From assembly GCF_000230835.1 (NCBI RefSeq), contig NZ_CM001240.1:1496501-1560500 (forward strand): a stretch of 64,000 nt of DNA. Direction: 5' to 3'. Position numbers and translations under genes: made by a program. This document shows positions 14,259-23,026 of the stretch, piece after piece. The stretch's first letter is position 1. Each line of letters opens with the position of its first letter. The notes under the pieces are model-generated. The model was not told the origin of the DNA. It was given only the letters and a program-made list of their open reading frames with translations, and did no database searches. This DNA comes from Clostridium sp. DL-VIII. GTDB lineage: Bacteria > Bacillota > Clostridia > Clostridiales > Clostridiaceae.

Positions 14259-15266
14259 ATGAGCAACCTAAACGAAGAAGTCAGTATAAAACTATTAGGA
14301 AAGTTAACATTAATATTACCAATATTAGAACAAAATTTTTCATTACAATTAGATATAAAAAGAACTATAGACGAAACACTTTACGATTATGAAGTTACAT
14401 CTAAATGTACTGATTTAGTAGCAGGCGATATAGAAGAAAAAGCATCTATATACTTGGCTTGTAAGAAGTTAGAAGGATTAAGTCAAAAAACATTAGATAA
14501 TTATAGATTATTTTTAGTAAAGCTAGATCAATTTTTTACTAAGCCATGTAGTACTATATCAACAATGGATTTAAGAATGTTCTTAGCATTTATGGGAAAA
14601 GGCAAACAAGCAACAACTATAAATGGATATATAACAATGCTTAAAGGCTTCTTCGGATGGTTGCAGTCAGAAGAATATATGATTACAAATCCAGCATTTA
14701 AGCTTAAACAAACAAAAGTACCACGTGTTATTTTACAGCCATATAAAGCTGAAAATTTGGAGAGGTTAAGAGAAGCATGTATTACAGAAAGGGAAAAAGC
14801 TTTATTTGAACTATTGGATAGTACAGCTTGTAGAATATCAGAATTAGATAACATTAAGCTAGAAGATATAAATTGGCAGGAAAGAAGCATAAAAGTGCTT
14901 GGAAAAGGAAGTAAGGAAAGAATCGTATTCTTTTCTACAAAGGCTAAATTACACATGCAAGGATATTTAAGTACAAGAGAAGGAGAATCAGAATATTTAT
15001 TTATATCTGAGAGAGGTTCACATAATCATATAAAAGTAAGAGCATTACAATTAATATTAGCTAAAATAAAAGATAGAGCTGGTGTGGATGAAAGAGTACA
15101 TTGCCATAAGTTCAGACGGACTCAAGCAACTAGATTATTAAACTCTGGTATGAGAATTGAAGGCGTACAAGGAATATTAGGGCATACTACTCCAAGTACA
15201 ACACAAATATATGCTCAATTAAGCCAGGAAAATTTAAGGAATGAATATAGAAGATTAGTTGTATAA
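14259..15266 (+). CDS. Tyrosine recombinase, XerC/D-like (335 aa)
   Basis: The N-terminal SAM-like DNA-binding domain (KTLDNYRLFLVKLDQFFTKP) precedes the catalytic domain. The residues are visible in order: Arg in STACRISELD, Lys in GKGSKERI, H-x-x-R in CHKFRR, His in LGHTTPSTT and Tyr in QIYAQLS. The ATG at 14259 is chosen because AAAGGA is 9 nt upstream; the ATG at 14250 touches the ribosome site. Since the phage integrates by the serine recombinase, this enzyme more likely resolves multimers or circularises genomes, as for plasmid-phages. It lies just upstream of the late regulator. Confidence 0.9.
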   Translation: MSNLNEEVSIKLLGKLTLILPILEQNFSLQLDIKRTIDETLYDYEVTSKCTDLVAGDIEEKASIYLACKKLEGLSQKTLDNYRLFLVKLDQFFTKPCSTISTMDLRMFLAFMGKGKQATTINGYITMLKGFFGWLQSEEYMITNPAFKLKQTKVPRVILQPYKAENLERLREACITEREKALFELLDSTACRISELDNIKLEDINWQERSIKVLGKGSKERIVFFSTKAKLHMQGYLSTREGESEYLFISERGSHNHIKVRALQLILAKIKDRAGVDERVHCHKFRRTQATRLLNSGMRIEGVQGILGHTTPSTTQIYAQLSQENLRNEYRRLVV

Positions 15267-15289
15267 AGTTAATTCAAGGAGGATAACAG

Positions 15290-15703
15290 ATGGAAAGCGT
15301 AATAAACAAAGTAGAAGAATATAAAGAGATTTTAGCGGATATTAATTATATAGATATAAGAGTTCAGGAACTTGAAGAAGAAATAATCGGAATAAGTGCA
15401 CAGCCAGACGGAGAAAAAACAGGACAAACTTATAAGATTACATCAAGTGTAGAACAACAGGCAGAGAGACTCATGAGAAGGAAAGAGGAATTATATAGAG
15501 AACAGGCAGCTAAAAGAAGAGAACTTAAAAAAATTGATAATGCATTATCAATACTAACTGAAGAAGAAAGAGATATAATGCAGATTGTTCATATAGAACG
15601 CAGGAGATATTATATAGTACAAAATAAGTTAGGATTAACATATACACGAATTAAGCAAATAGAAAAGCAAGCAGCTAAGAGAATGAAAAAGTATCTCTAT
15701 TAA
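15290..15703 (+). CDS. Sigma-70 region 4-like late transcription regulator (137 aa)
   Basis: The N-terminal half is a coiled coil (YIDIRVQELEEEIIGISAQP, RLMRRKEELYREQAAKRREL). The C-terminal 55 residues (LTEEERDIMQIVHIERRRYY followed by IVQNKLGLTYTRIKQIEKQA) form a region-4-like HTH of the DUF1492/ArpU group. Such proteins sit before packaging genes and switch on the late operon, like Xpf in PBSX. The start follows AAGGAGG. A strong terminator is 135 nt downstream. Confidence 0.78.
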   Translation: MESVINKVEEYKEILADINYIDIRVQELEEEIIGISAQPDGEKTGQTYKITSSVEQQAERLMRRKEELYREQAAKRRELKKIDNALSILTEEERDIMQIVHIERRRYYIVQNKLGLTYTRIKQIEKQAAKRMKKYLY

Positions 15704-15837
15704 GAGGTTTATAGAAAAACTGTAGGAAATATCTATAAAAGTTTAAGAAAAACTCCAAGAAATCACAAAATAAAAGGCTTATAATAGTAAATAGGAAAAG
15801 CATAAATTTTCCCTTCATAAATTATTAACCCCTTTCG

Positions 15838-15870
15838 AAATACCCTGTAGATAATATAGGGTATTTTTAT
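15838..15870 (+). terminator. Rho-independent terminator after the late regulator
   Basis: AAATACCCT (15838-15846) and AGGGTATTT (15858-15866) form a perfect 9-bp stem followed by a T-rich tail. It closes the early/middle transcript. The gap 15704-16038 holds nothing else clear except a TATAAT at 16008-16013 before the next gene. Confidence 0.85.
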
Positions 15871-16038
15871 TATGCTTATAGATTAGTAGAATAAAAATAT
15901 ATTATGAAAAGAAATGTAATTCATCCATTGCTCGAGAAAATATAGTGAGTTTTATTGGTTTATTTTATGTATTTTTGTAAAATATATAATTTATATGTCT
16001 ATTTTTGTATAATTAGATATATGAAGGGGGGAAGAGTT

Positions 16039-16335
16039 ATGGATGATAAAGAAGTAAAAAGTATTGTAGACGAATATATGAAACAAATTAAAGAACAAAG
16101 TATTGTTCTTAAGGCAAAAGGAAATTTCAGCATAAACTCTACTATAAGGCCAGACAGAAATATGCTAACTATTCAACTACTTATGGCACATGATAGTATT
16201 GAAAAAGTAATGGAAATAAAATTTAAAAATAATTGTTATTATGTAGCTGGAATCTTAAGCACTTCAATAAATAAAAAAACATGTTCTTCTTTAAAAGAAT
16301 CTATTTATTGTGCGCTTGATAATATGCTGAGATAG
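16039..16335 (+). CDS. Hypothetical protein in its own transcription unit (98 aa)
   Basis: ATG at 16039 follows AAGGGGGGAAGAG; an upstream in-frame ATG at 15955 has no ribosome site. The protein has a helical N-terminus (MDDKEVKSIVDEYMKQIKEQ) and a mixed strand/helix remainder. It lies between two strong terminators (15838 and 16342) with a TATAAT at 16008, so it is transcribed alone, the layout of a lysogenically expressed moron. Function is unknown. Confidence 0.65.
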   Translation: MDDKEVKSIVDEYMKQIKEQSIVLKAKGNFSINSTIRPDRNMLTIQLLMAHDSIEKVMEIKFKNNCYYVAGILSTSINKKTCSSLKESIYCALDNMLR

Positions 16336-16341
16336 GAAAAT

Positions 16342-16370
16342 AAGAGACTCTAGGAATAGAGTCTCTTTTA
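16342..16370 (+). terminator. Strong terminator, 11-bp stem with GGAA tetraloop
   Basis: AAGAGACTCTA (16342-16352) and TAGAGTCTCTT (16357-16367) are perfectly complementary around GGAA and end in a T run. It isolates gene 16039-16335 from the packaging operon. Confidence 0.9.
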
Positions 16371-16402
16371 ATGCAATAAAACAGAAAGGAGATAAACCAT
16401 GT

Positions 16403-16585
16403 ATGAGAAAGAGAGTAAAACTTAATGTCAGATTCATCAATGGAAATGTAATATGTGCTAAGCCTCCTGGGCAATGTAATAACTGTAAGGACATAAAGCA
16501 ATGCGAGAAGATGGATTTTTATTATTATCCATATAAAGATAGAGATATAAGAGAATGTTTTAATAATAGTGATAAGAAAAAATAA
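16403..16585 (+). CDS. Small Cys-containing protein (60 aa)
   Basis: MRKRVKLNVRFINGNVICAK is followed by PPGQCNNCKDIKQCEKMDFY. The Cys cluster could bind zinc. AAAGGAG lies 12 nt before the ATG at 16403; another ATG 4 nt earlier opens only 7 codons. Short zinc-binding proteins often precede HNH genes in Firmicute phages. Function is unknown. Confidence 0.55.
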   Translation: MRKRVKLNVRFINGNVICAKPPGQCNNCKDIKQCEKMDFYYYPYKDRDIRECFNNSDKKK

Positions 16586-16609
16586 ATTTTAAAAATAGAA
16601 GGTGATAGC

Positions 16610-16888
16610 ATGGCTAGGCATAGTGAAATATATAAAACTAAAGAATGGAAAGATGCAAGGAGATATGTTATCTCTAGAAGCAATGGGTTATGCGAAAGGT
16701 GTAAGCATAAAGGTAAGATGGTGCCAGGTAAGATTGTACATCATAAGAAGTGGTTAACTGATGATAACAAAAATAATTGGGATATAGCTTACAACCCTAA
16801 TAACTTAGAATATATTTGCAATGATTGCCATGAAGAGGAACACGATAGAAGTATAGGACTACAAAGTTTTTTAATCCCCCCGGGGTAA
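16610..16888 (+). CDS. HNH endonuclease of the packaging module (92 aa)
   Basis: Zinc ligands CERC and CNDC flank the HNH core, IVHHKKWLTDDN ... NPNNLEYICNDCHEEEH. This is the single-domain HNH that lies directly upstream of terminase in HK97-like phages and is required with TerS/TerL for cutting DNA at cos. It ends in P-P-G encoded by a C6G4 run, a typical feature of these genes just before the cos region. Start by GAAGGTGATAGC. Confidence 0.9.
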   Translation: MARHSEIYKTKEWKDARRYVISRSNGLCERCKHKGKMVPGKIVHHKKWLTDDNKNNWDIAYNPNNLEYICNDCHEEEHDRSIGLQSFLIPPG

Positions 16889-16967
16889 ACAAATTTTATC
16901 GATTGCTGTGAGACCGTATAGGTGAGATAATTTATCACTCGAGCTTCGCGTACATGAGGGGTGTGGT
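16876..16967. other. Probable cos/packaging start region
   Basis: It begins with CCCCCCGGGG (16876-16885), with the palindrome CCCCGGGG in it, and continues through about 80 nt of non-coding, relatively GC-rich DNA with small symmetries (CTCGAG, and GATAATTTATC). It lies between HNH and terminase small subunit, where cos is found in phages with this gene pair. The cut positions cannot be fixed from sequence alone. Confidence 0.5.
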
Positions 16968-17402
16968 ATGAAAGAAGGTGAAATAATGAAAGATTACATT
17001 TTATCGCAGGAAACAACAGAAGATGAAGGATTTTTGAAAAAGATAGAAAATGAAAAAAGAATCAAAAAAGAGGCAAATAGGTTGAAAAAATTATTCAAAG
17101 ATATGCCTAAAAATACTATGGATAAAGTATCTTCATTAATAAAAAATGCTGCTTTTATGACAATCACTCTTGAGGATTTACAAGAAAAAATAATTCAAGA
17201 CGGAACTGTTTCAGAATATAAAAATGGTGAAAATCAATTTGGAACTAAAAAGAGTCCTGAAGTTGAAATATATAATACCATGATTAAAAATCATATGGGA
17301 ATAATAAAGCAATTAACTGATCTTATGCCAGAAAAGCCACAAAAAGAAACAAATGAAAATGATCAATTATTCAATATAATAAATCGTGGTAAAAATGGCT
17401 AA
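16968..17402 (+). CDS. terS: Terminase small subunit, P27 family (144 aa)
   Basis: It recognises the packaging start and recruits the large subunit. The C-terminal half SPEVEIYNTMIKNHMGIIKQ followed by LTDLMPEKP is the P27 signature, preceded by a coiled helical region (KRIKKEANRLKKLFKDMPKN). ATG at 16968 has GAGGGG upstream; ATG at 16986 also has a good site (AGAAGGTGA) and is an alternative. It overlaps the large-subunit gene. Confidence 0.85.
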   Translation: MKEGEIMKDYILSQETTEDEGFLKKIENEKRIKKEANRLKKLFKDMPKNTMDKVSSLIKNAAFMTITLEDLQEKIIQDGTVSEYKNGENQFGTKKSPEVEIYNTMIKNHMGIIKQLTDLMPEKPQKETNENDQLFNIINRGKNG

Positions 17403-19131
17403 AGTAAAAGCTGAAGTTCCACAATATATAAAGGAATGGCATGATTATGTTTCAGAAAAACCTAAGAATCATGGTAAGGATATTAAGAAACTAAAAAAAT
17501 TAGTTGAGAAGCTTCTTAAGAGTAAAACTGTATTTTATGATGATACGGATGTAAAAGCTTTTATTGATTTTTGTAGGTTAGTAAAACATAGAGAAGGTCG
17601 TTGGGCAGGACAGCCCTTAGAGTTAAGTATTGAGCAAAAGTATATAGCAGCATGTGTATTTGGATTTAAAATATACGATACTGAGTTAAATATGGTAGTA
17701 AGATATTTTAAAGAAATGGCTTTATTGGTTGCTAGAAAATGGGGTAAAAGCACATTCGTATCTGCAATAGCTGATTTTATGCTGATGTGCGACAGGGAAC
17801 CAGCAGCTCAAGTATGGTGTTTAGCAACACAAAAACAACAAGCAAGTATAGTATATGAAGCGGCTAAAAATTTTGCTTTAAGTAGTGAAGCTCTAAAACC
17901 TCATGTAAAAACTAGAAGGGATAAAGATAATTCAGAAATGTTTTTGTTTCCTGCTGGAAATAGCTATATGAAGGCAGGAAGTAAAAATAGTAATTCACAA
18001 GATGGATTAAATCCTCATTGTGTTGTTATTGATGAAATGCATGCTATAAAAGATAGAAATACTTATGATGTATTTTCATCCGCAATGGGAGCTAGGACAC
18101 AACCTCTAATATTTATTATAAGTACTTTTGGATTTCAAAGAGAAGGTATTTTTGATAGTGTACTTGAAAGATGTGAAGCAGTACTAAATGGTGAGAGCCA
18201 AGAAAGACTTTTTCCTATTATATTTAGAATAGATGAGAATGATAAAGCAGAAGATAGAAAATGCTGGATAAAAGCTAATCCAGGATTGATAGAAGCTAGA
18301 CCGACAATGAGCTATCTTGAAGGAGAATATCAAAAAGCGTTGAAAGATCCTGCTCAAATGCCATCATTTTTAGCTAAACATTTAAATAGAGCAAGTTCTA
18401 TGAGTGTAGTTTACTTTAACTTACAAGATGTAGACAGATGCGCTATTGATATGAATTTAGATATGATACAGGACAAGTATGCAGTTGGTGGTGCTGATTT
18501 AGCAGAAACAACAGATTTATGTTGTGCTTCAGCTTTAATACCTATAGATGGAAAGTTATATTTGTTCCAAAAATATTTTATAGCAGAATCTAGAATTCAA
18601 CAAAATTCAAAGGCTGATAAAATGGCATATGAAAGTTTTTGCCATACTAATGCATTAGATCCACTTAATAATGAATTACTTAAAATATGTGAAGGTAGTT
18701 TAGTAAAAAAAAGTGATGTAACTGAATGGTTTATTGAATTATCTGAGAAATATCAAGTAACATTTTGGAAAATTGGCGCCGACAGGTGGCATTTTGATGA
18801 ATGGAGCGAAGACATGGCACTAAATGGGTTTCCAAAGGAAGATAAAGATGGTAGAGGTGTATTATTTCCAGTAGCAATGGGAGCTAAGAGTTTATCAGAG
18901 CCTATGAAAGAAACTAGGGTATTATTTGAAGATGAGATAATACAATTTAGCAGGCATAATGGTTTATTTAGATGGTGTACAACAAATACAGCAGCGAAGA
19001 TAACAATGCCTAATAATGACATACAACCAGATAAATCAAAATCAAAGGCACGTATCGATGGATATGTGTCTTTTTTATGTGCCTATATTGCTTATAAAAA
19101 ATGCAAAGATTTGTTTGAAGAATATCAATAA
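17395..19131 (+). CDS. terL: Terminase large subunit (578 aa)
   Basis: This is the packaging motor. The Walker A-like motif ARKWGKST stands about residue 114 and Walker B is CVVIDEMHA. The C-terminal nuclease has the acidic GGADLAETTD and later KIGADRWHFDEW motifs. Length and order match Terminase_1 family enzymes of HK97-type phages. The ATG at 17395 is preferred over GTG 17386. The first 8 nt overlap terS. Confidence 0.94.
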   Translation: MAKVKAEVPQYIKEWHDYVSEKPKNHGKDIKKLKKLVEKLLKSKTVFYDDTDVKAFIDFCRLVKHREGRWAGQPLELSIEQKYIAACVFGFKIYDTELNMVVRYFKEMALLVARKWGKSTFVSAIADFMLMCDREPAAQVWCLATQKQQASIVYEAAKNFALSSEALKPHVKTRRDKDNSEMFLFPAGNSYMKAGSKNSNSQDGLNPHCVVIDEMHAIKDRNTYDVFSSAMGARTQPLIFIISTFGFQREGIFDSVLERCEAVLNGESQERLFPIIFRIDENDKAEDRKCWIKANPGLIEARPTMSYLEGEYQKALKDPAQMPSFLAKHLNRASSMSVVYFNLQDVDRCAIDMNLDMIQDKYAVGGADLAETTDLCCASALIPIDGKLYLFQKYFIAESRIQQNSKADKMAYESFCHTNALDPLNNELLKICEGSLVKKSDVTEWFIELSEKYQVTFWKIGADRWHFDEWSEDMALNGFPKEDKDGRGVLFPVAMGAKSLSEPMKETRVLFEDEIIQFSRHNGLFRWCTTNTAAKITMPNNDIQPDKSKSKARIDGYVSFLCAYIAYKKCKDLFEEYQ

Positions 19132-19153
19132 AAGATTTTATCTGCGAAAGGTG

Positions 19154-20359
19154 GTGAGAAATATAGGAATATTTAATAGTATAAAAAACTTTTTTCAGCA
19201 AGATCAACTGACAGCAACAAAACTTATAAATATGCTTAACCAAGGTTACTCCATACTTCAAATAAATAGACAATTATATGACATTCCAGAAGTAAGAACA
19301 GCAATTAATTTTGTGGCTGAAAAAATAGCATGTGTACCTTTTTATCATATACGTGGAGATACAGAGGGCAATATGACAATGGTTAATGATAGTTTTCAAT
19401 ATGTTTTGAATGTAAGAACTAATAAGTATCAAGGCCCTCAAGTATTTTGGACTCAAATGATTACAAATTATCTTGTAGCAAACAATGCTTTTGGAATGCC
19501 AGAATGGAATGATAATGGAACTTTAGCAGCTATATATCCACTTCCATTTACTCAATTTGAATTTACTCAAGATGAAAATGAAAAATTGATAATTGTCTTC
19601 AGTGGAAATTTAAATTATGCATTTTATTATGATGATATTATCCACTTACAAAGATTTCCGACATTTAAAGGCGGAGCACCTAAACAAGCTACAGGAAACT
19701 ATACAAAGATAGTTGGAACTATGCAGAATCAAGCAGTTGGAGATAGTGAAACAAATGGAAGAATATCAGCATTATTGCAGGTTAAAGCTTCTTTAAAATC
19801 AAGTGATATGAAGAAAAAGCTTGATGAATTTAAGCAGACATTTCTAACTTCTGAAAATACAACAGGAATGGGAATGATAGGAGCTGAATATGAACTCTTA
19901 CCATTTAATTATAAAAGTAGCCCATTAAATACCGAATTATTAACTGAAGTTATAAAACAACTTTATAACTACTTTGGGCCATCTTATGAAATTATAAATG
20001 GTACTGCTGACGAATTAGATTATGAACAGTTTGTAGATAATAAACTTAAACCAATAATATATCAAGCTGAAGAGGAATTGACATATAAATTATTTTCAAG
20101 TAATGAAATATACTTCAATAACAAAATTCAAGCTGAAACAGTTGACTTGGAGATAAGTACATTAGCAGCAAAAACAGCATTCTACAAAGAAATGGTTTAT
20201 GGAACAATCATGAATAGAAATGAAATAAGACGGAGATTAGGAATGCCAAGAGGTCCAGCTGAACTTGACAAATTCCTTGGAAATAAGAACTTTGAAACAC
20301 TTGAACCAGGAATTTATGAAGTTGGAGGAACATTAGACAATCCGAATGATGGAAAGTAA
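19154..20359 (+). CDS. Portal protein (about 400 aa)
   Basis: It forms the dodecameric ring at the capsid vertex. The body (QVFWTQMITNYLVANNAFGM, DDIIHLQRFPTFKGG, NRNEIRRRLGMPRGPAELDK) is typical of HK97-family portals. The usual N-terminus would be M-G-I-F-N-S. Here the codon before GIFNSIKNFF is ATA (19163), placed 8 nt after AAAGGTGGTGA, the best ribosome site. GTG at 19154 or 19151 lies within that site. I give GTG 19154 as the conventional start, but initiation at ATA is possible. Confidence 0.88.
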   Translation: MRNIGIFNSIKNFFQQDQLTATKLINMLNQGYSILQINRQLYDIPEVRTAINFVAEKIACVPFYHIRGDTEGNMTMVNDSFQYVLNVRTNKYQGPQVFWTQMITNYLVANNAFGMPEWNDNGTLAAIYPLPFTQFEFTQDENEKLIIVFSGNLNYAFYYDDIIHLQRFPTFKGGAPKQATGNYTKIVGTMQNQAVGDSETNGRISALLQVKASLKSSDMKKKLDEFKQTFLTSENTTGMGMIGAEYELLPFNYKSSPLNTELLTEVIKQLYNYFGPSYEIINGTADELDYEQFVDNKLKPIIYQAEEELTYKLFSSNEIYFNNKIQAETVDLEISTLAAKTAFYKEMVYGTIMNRNEIRRRLGMPRGPAELDKFLGNKNFETLEPGIYEVGGTLDNPNDGK

Positions 20360-20373
20360 AGGAGGAAATTAGT

Positions 20374-21192
20374 TTGGAAATTAAAGAAAAGAAGTCCCCA
20401 TTAATAGCTTCAAACAAAAGAAAAGTTAATTTTGAAAATACAAAATCAAAATTTAGAGCTTCAACCGAAGAAATAAATGGACAACAGGTAAGAACATTAA
20501 AAGGATATCCAATACTTTTTGATGTTTATGGGCATCCATATATGGGGAGCAATTGGGTAGAGAAAATAGACAAAAATGCGTTGGCAACTGTAGATTTTTC
20601 GAACCTAGTAATACTGTTTAATCATGACAGCTCAATGGTATTAGGAAGAATGGGTAAAAATCTTACTGCTGTTATTGATGATGTTGGCTTGTTTATAACT
20701 GTTACATTAGGGAATACAGCTCTTGATGATTATGTCTATGACAGAGTTGAAAGAGAATTAGTAGATGGAATGTCATTTTGGTTTGATAACCAATCAATGG
20801 TAGCAACTGACTGGGAAAATAAAATTGATGTTGTTACAAAAATAAATCAAGTTTATGAAGTTAGTATTGTAACATTTCCAGCTTATGAGCAAACAGTTGT
20901 TATAAGTGATAATAACCAAAGTAGTGGAAATGCATTAACCAATAGCACATGTAACTTAGCATGTCCTAATTGCACGTGCCCTAAAGTAGATAAACCATGT
21001 ATTACTTGTAATTACAATTGTTCTCAATGTGAAGTATGTACATGTCCTGTAAATAAGGTTATGAGTACGAACACAAGTAATAATAATACAAACACCAATG
21101 ATGATACATCAATGGGTATGGATATGAACACCAGAAATGAAGAAGAAGAAAGTAAAAAAGAAGCATTATTTAAATTTATTGAATGCATGTAG
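20374..21192 (+). CDS. Prohead protease (U35) with Cys-rich C-terminal tail (272 aa)
   Basis: It matures the HK97-type capsid. The protease domain shows the catalytic His in LFNHDSSMVLGR and the Ser in DGMSFWF, spaced as in the family. After about residue 185 there is a tail with ten Cys in a short span (CNLACPNCTCPKV, CITCNYNCSQCEVCTCP), then a polar Asn/Thr region. This tail is not part of the protease family. TTG start follows AAAGGAGGAAAT. Confidence 0.9.
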   Translation: MEIKEKKSPLIASNKRKVNFENTKSKFRASTEEINGQQVRTLKGYPILFDVYGHPYMGSNWVEKIDKNALATVDFSNLVILFNHDSSMVLGRMGKNLTAVIDDVGLFITVTLGNTALDDYVYDRVERELVDGMSFWFDNQSMVATDWENKIDVVTKINQVYEVSIVTFPAYEQTVVISDNNQSSGNALTNSTCNLACPNCTCPKVDKPCITCNYNCSQCEVCTCPVNKVMSTNTSNNNTNTNDDTSMGMDMNTRNEEEESKKEALFKFIECM

Positions 21193-21203
21193 GAGGGAAT
21201 AAA

Positions 21204-22451
21204 ATGAAATTAACACAAAAAGAAATAGCAGAACTTAAAAGGGAACAAACAGAACTTGAATCAAAGAGATCAGAGTTAAAAGAAAAATGTAAAAATCATA
21301 GAGATATGTCAGTTGAAGATTTAAATGGAGCTGCTGAAAACATACGCTCAATATCAGCAAGGCTTGATGAAATAGGAACACAACTAAAAGACGCACCAGT
21401 TGAAAAAAGAGGAGGACTTGGAATGTTAAAAGATTTAAAGGGAAATGAAATAACAGAAGAAAATTACAGATCATCGGCAAAGTATAGAGATGCGTTTTAT
21501 AGAAGTTTCTTAAACAATAAAGTAAGTGAAGAGGATTCAGAAATAATGGCTTTTGGTAAAAGAGCTGTTACTAGCATGAATGGAGAGAGCGTTACAACAG
21601 GAAGTGAATATCTAGTACCTCAAACAACTTTAAATAATGTTTATAGTGTTATAAAACAATATGGTAAGTTATATAGTGCTATAACTAAGTTTGGTTTTAC
21701 TGGAGATGTATCATTACCAATAGGTACAGTAGATTCACCAACAACTGATAATGCAGATGGAAGTGCAACTCTTACATTCTCATTTACAGAAGTTAAGATA
21801 AGTCAAATGGCAGTTGTAGCTACCATAGTAGTAAAAAATTTATTGCTTAGAAATAGTATTCCAGCATTTGAGCAATATTTATCAATGGAAATAGGAAAGT
21901 ATATAGGGCTTTTATGTGAAAATTATGTATTGAATGGAACTCTTGATACTTCAACATTTGAAGGAATTATAACAGCTATAAAAGTAGCACCTTCGCAGGC
22001 TAAAACTTATTCAATATTAGATTGGAAAGGTATAGCTGGAATAATGGGAAGTGTAGAAAGTCCTTATGGAGATAATGCAACATGGGTAATGAAAAGAAGT
22101 ACGTTTTTTAATAGATTTTTTGCATTAACTGATTCTACAGGTAAACCAATAGTTACTGTTTCACCATTAATTCAAGGCTTACCAGGTCAGGACAATTATG
22201 GAACTGCTACACCGTATCTAATTGCAGGACAACCTGTAATATTTACTTCGCAAATGCCAGATACTGATGGCATATTATATGGAGATTTAAGCACATATAT
22301 AGTAAATGAATCAGAATCATTTGTTATAGAATCCAATACTTCTGAAAAATTTAGTGAAGATAAGACAGTATGGAGAGGTAAACTATATAGTGGCGGTAAA
22401 GGAACATTCCCTAAAGAAACATTTGCATATTATTCATATAGTGCATCTTAA
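21204..22451 (+). CDS. Major capsid protein, HK97 fold (415 aa)
   Basis: The N-terminal about 85 residues are a charged coiled coil (KREQTELESKRSELKEKCKN), the scaffolding delta domain removed by the prohead protease. The remaining part (SEYLVPQTTLNNVYSVIKQY, VVVKNLLLRNS) is the phage_capsid HK97 fold. ATG at 21204 follows AGGAGGG; the longer frame starting at 21183 lacks a site and overlaps the protease gene. Confidence 0.92.
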   Translation: MKLTQKEIAELKREQTELESKRSELKEKCKNHRDMSVEDLNGAAENIRSISARLDEIGTQLKDAPVEKRGGLGMLKDLKGNEITEENYRSSAKYRDAFYRSFLNNKVSEEDSEIMAFGKRAVTSMNGESVTTGSEYLVPQTTLNNVYSVIKQYGKLYSAITKFGFTGDVSLPIGTVDSPTTDNADGSATLTFSFTEVKISQMAVVATIVVKNLLLRNSIPAFEQYLSMEIGKYIGLLCENYVLNGTLDTSTFEGIITAIKVAPSQAKTYSILDWKGIAGIMGSVESPYGDNATWVMKRSTFFNRFFALTDSTGKPIVTVSPLIQGLPGQDNYGTATPYLIAGQPVIFTSQMPDTDGILYGDLSTYIVNESESFVIESNTSEKFSEDKTVWRGKLYSGGKGTFPKETFAYYSYSAS

Positions 22452-22468
22452 GAAAGGAGCGGTAATTA

Positions 22469-22729
22469 ATGGCTAAAGCTAAAAATGTGCCAGAAGATGT
22501 AGTGATAGAAGATACTACGGAAATCAAAAGTGAAACAGAAAATGTAGTAATTGAAAATGCTACAGAAATAAAAAGAGACGAAATAGTAATATACTTTAAG
22601 GCTATTAAACCATTAACAACTCAAGAACATGAGAATCTACATGAAAAAATAGAAGTTGAGATGAAAAGTTCAGGACTAAAAGTTATATTAGTCCCTTTTC
22701 TTGTAGATTTAGTTGATAGCCAGGATTAG
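22469..22729 (+). CDS. Small head-region protein (86 aa)
   Basis: The start follows AAGAAAGGAGCGG. An acidic N-terminus with repeats of TTEIK/ATEIK precedes a C-terminal segment (YFKAIKPLTTQEHENLHEKI) that looks like a small alpha/beta fold. It stands between capsid and connector genes, the place of head-decoration or assembly proteins. No firm family. Confidence 0.6.
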   Translation: MAKAKNVPEDVVIEDTTEIKSETENVVIENATEIKRDEIVIYFKAIKPLTTQEHENLHEKIEVEMKSSGLKVILVPFLVDLVDSQD

Positions 22730-22746
22730 AAAGGAGTAAATTTGGT

Positions 22747-23016
22747 ATGGATGATCAAGAAATACTCGATAAAGTTAAACAAGGATTAAGTGTCGATGGA
22801 AATGATACTGATGAAACACTAAAAGTTAAGATTATGGCTGTCAAGCAATATATGATGAATGCTGGAATAGCCCAAACAACCATTGAAACTGAATTAGGTA
22901 TTGCAGCTTTAACTATAGGAGTTAATGATATATGGCAATTATCACCTGGAGAAATAAAATTTTCATTTGCTTTTGAAATGTGTTTTATACCACAATTACA
23001 AGCAATAAGTATATGA
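22747..23016 (+). CDS. Head-tail connector (gp6-like, 89 aa)
   Basis: All-helical protein (DDQEILDKVKQGLSVDGNDT, VKIMAVKQYMMNAGI) with the length and position of HK97 gp6-like connectors, which attach below the portal. It lies between capsid and the H_T_join protein. Assigned mainly on fold pattern and gene order. Confidence 0.7.
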   Translation: MDDQEILDKVKQGLSVDGNDTDETLKVKIMAVKQYMMNAGIAQTTIETELGIAALTIGVNDIWQLSPGEIKFSFAFEMCFIPQLQAISI

Positions 23017-23026
23017 TGGTAATGCT

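Noticed and set aside
19016..19150. Long N-terminal extension of the portal inside terL
   Set aside because: This part is the terL C-terminus read in another frame. It has no ribosome site, and portal homology starts at GIFNS.
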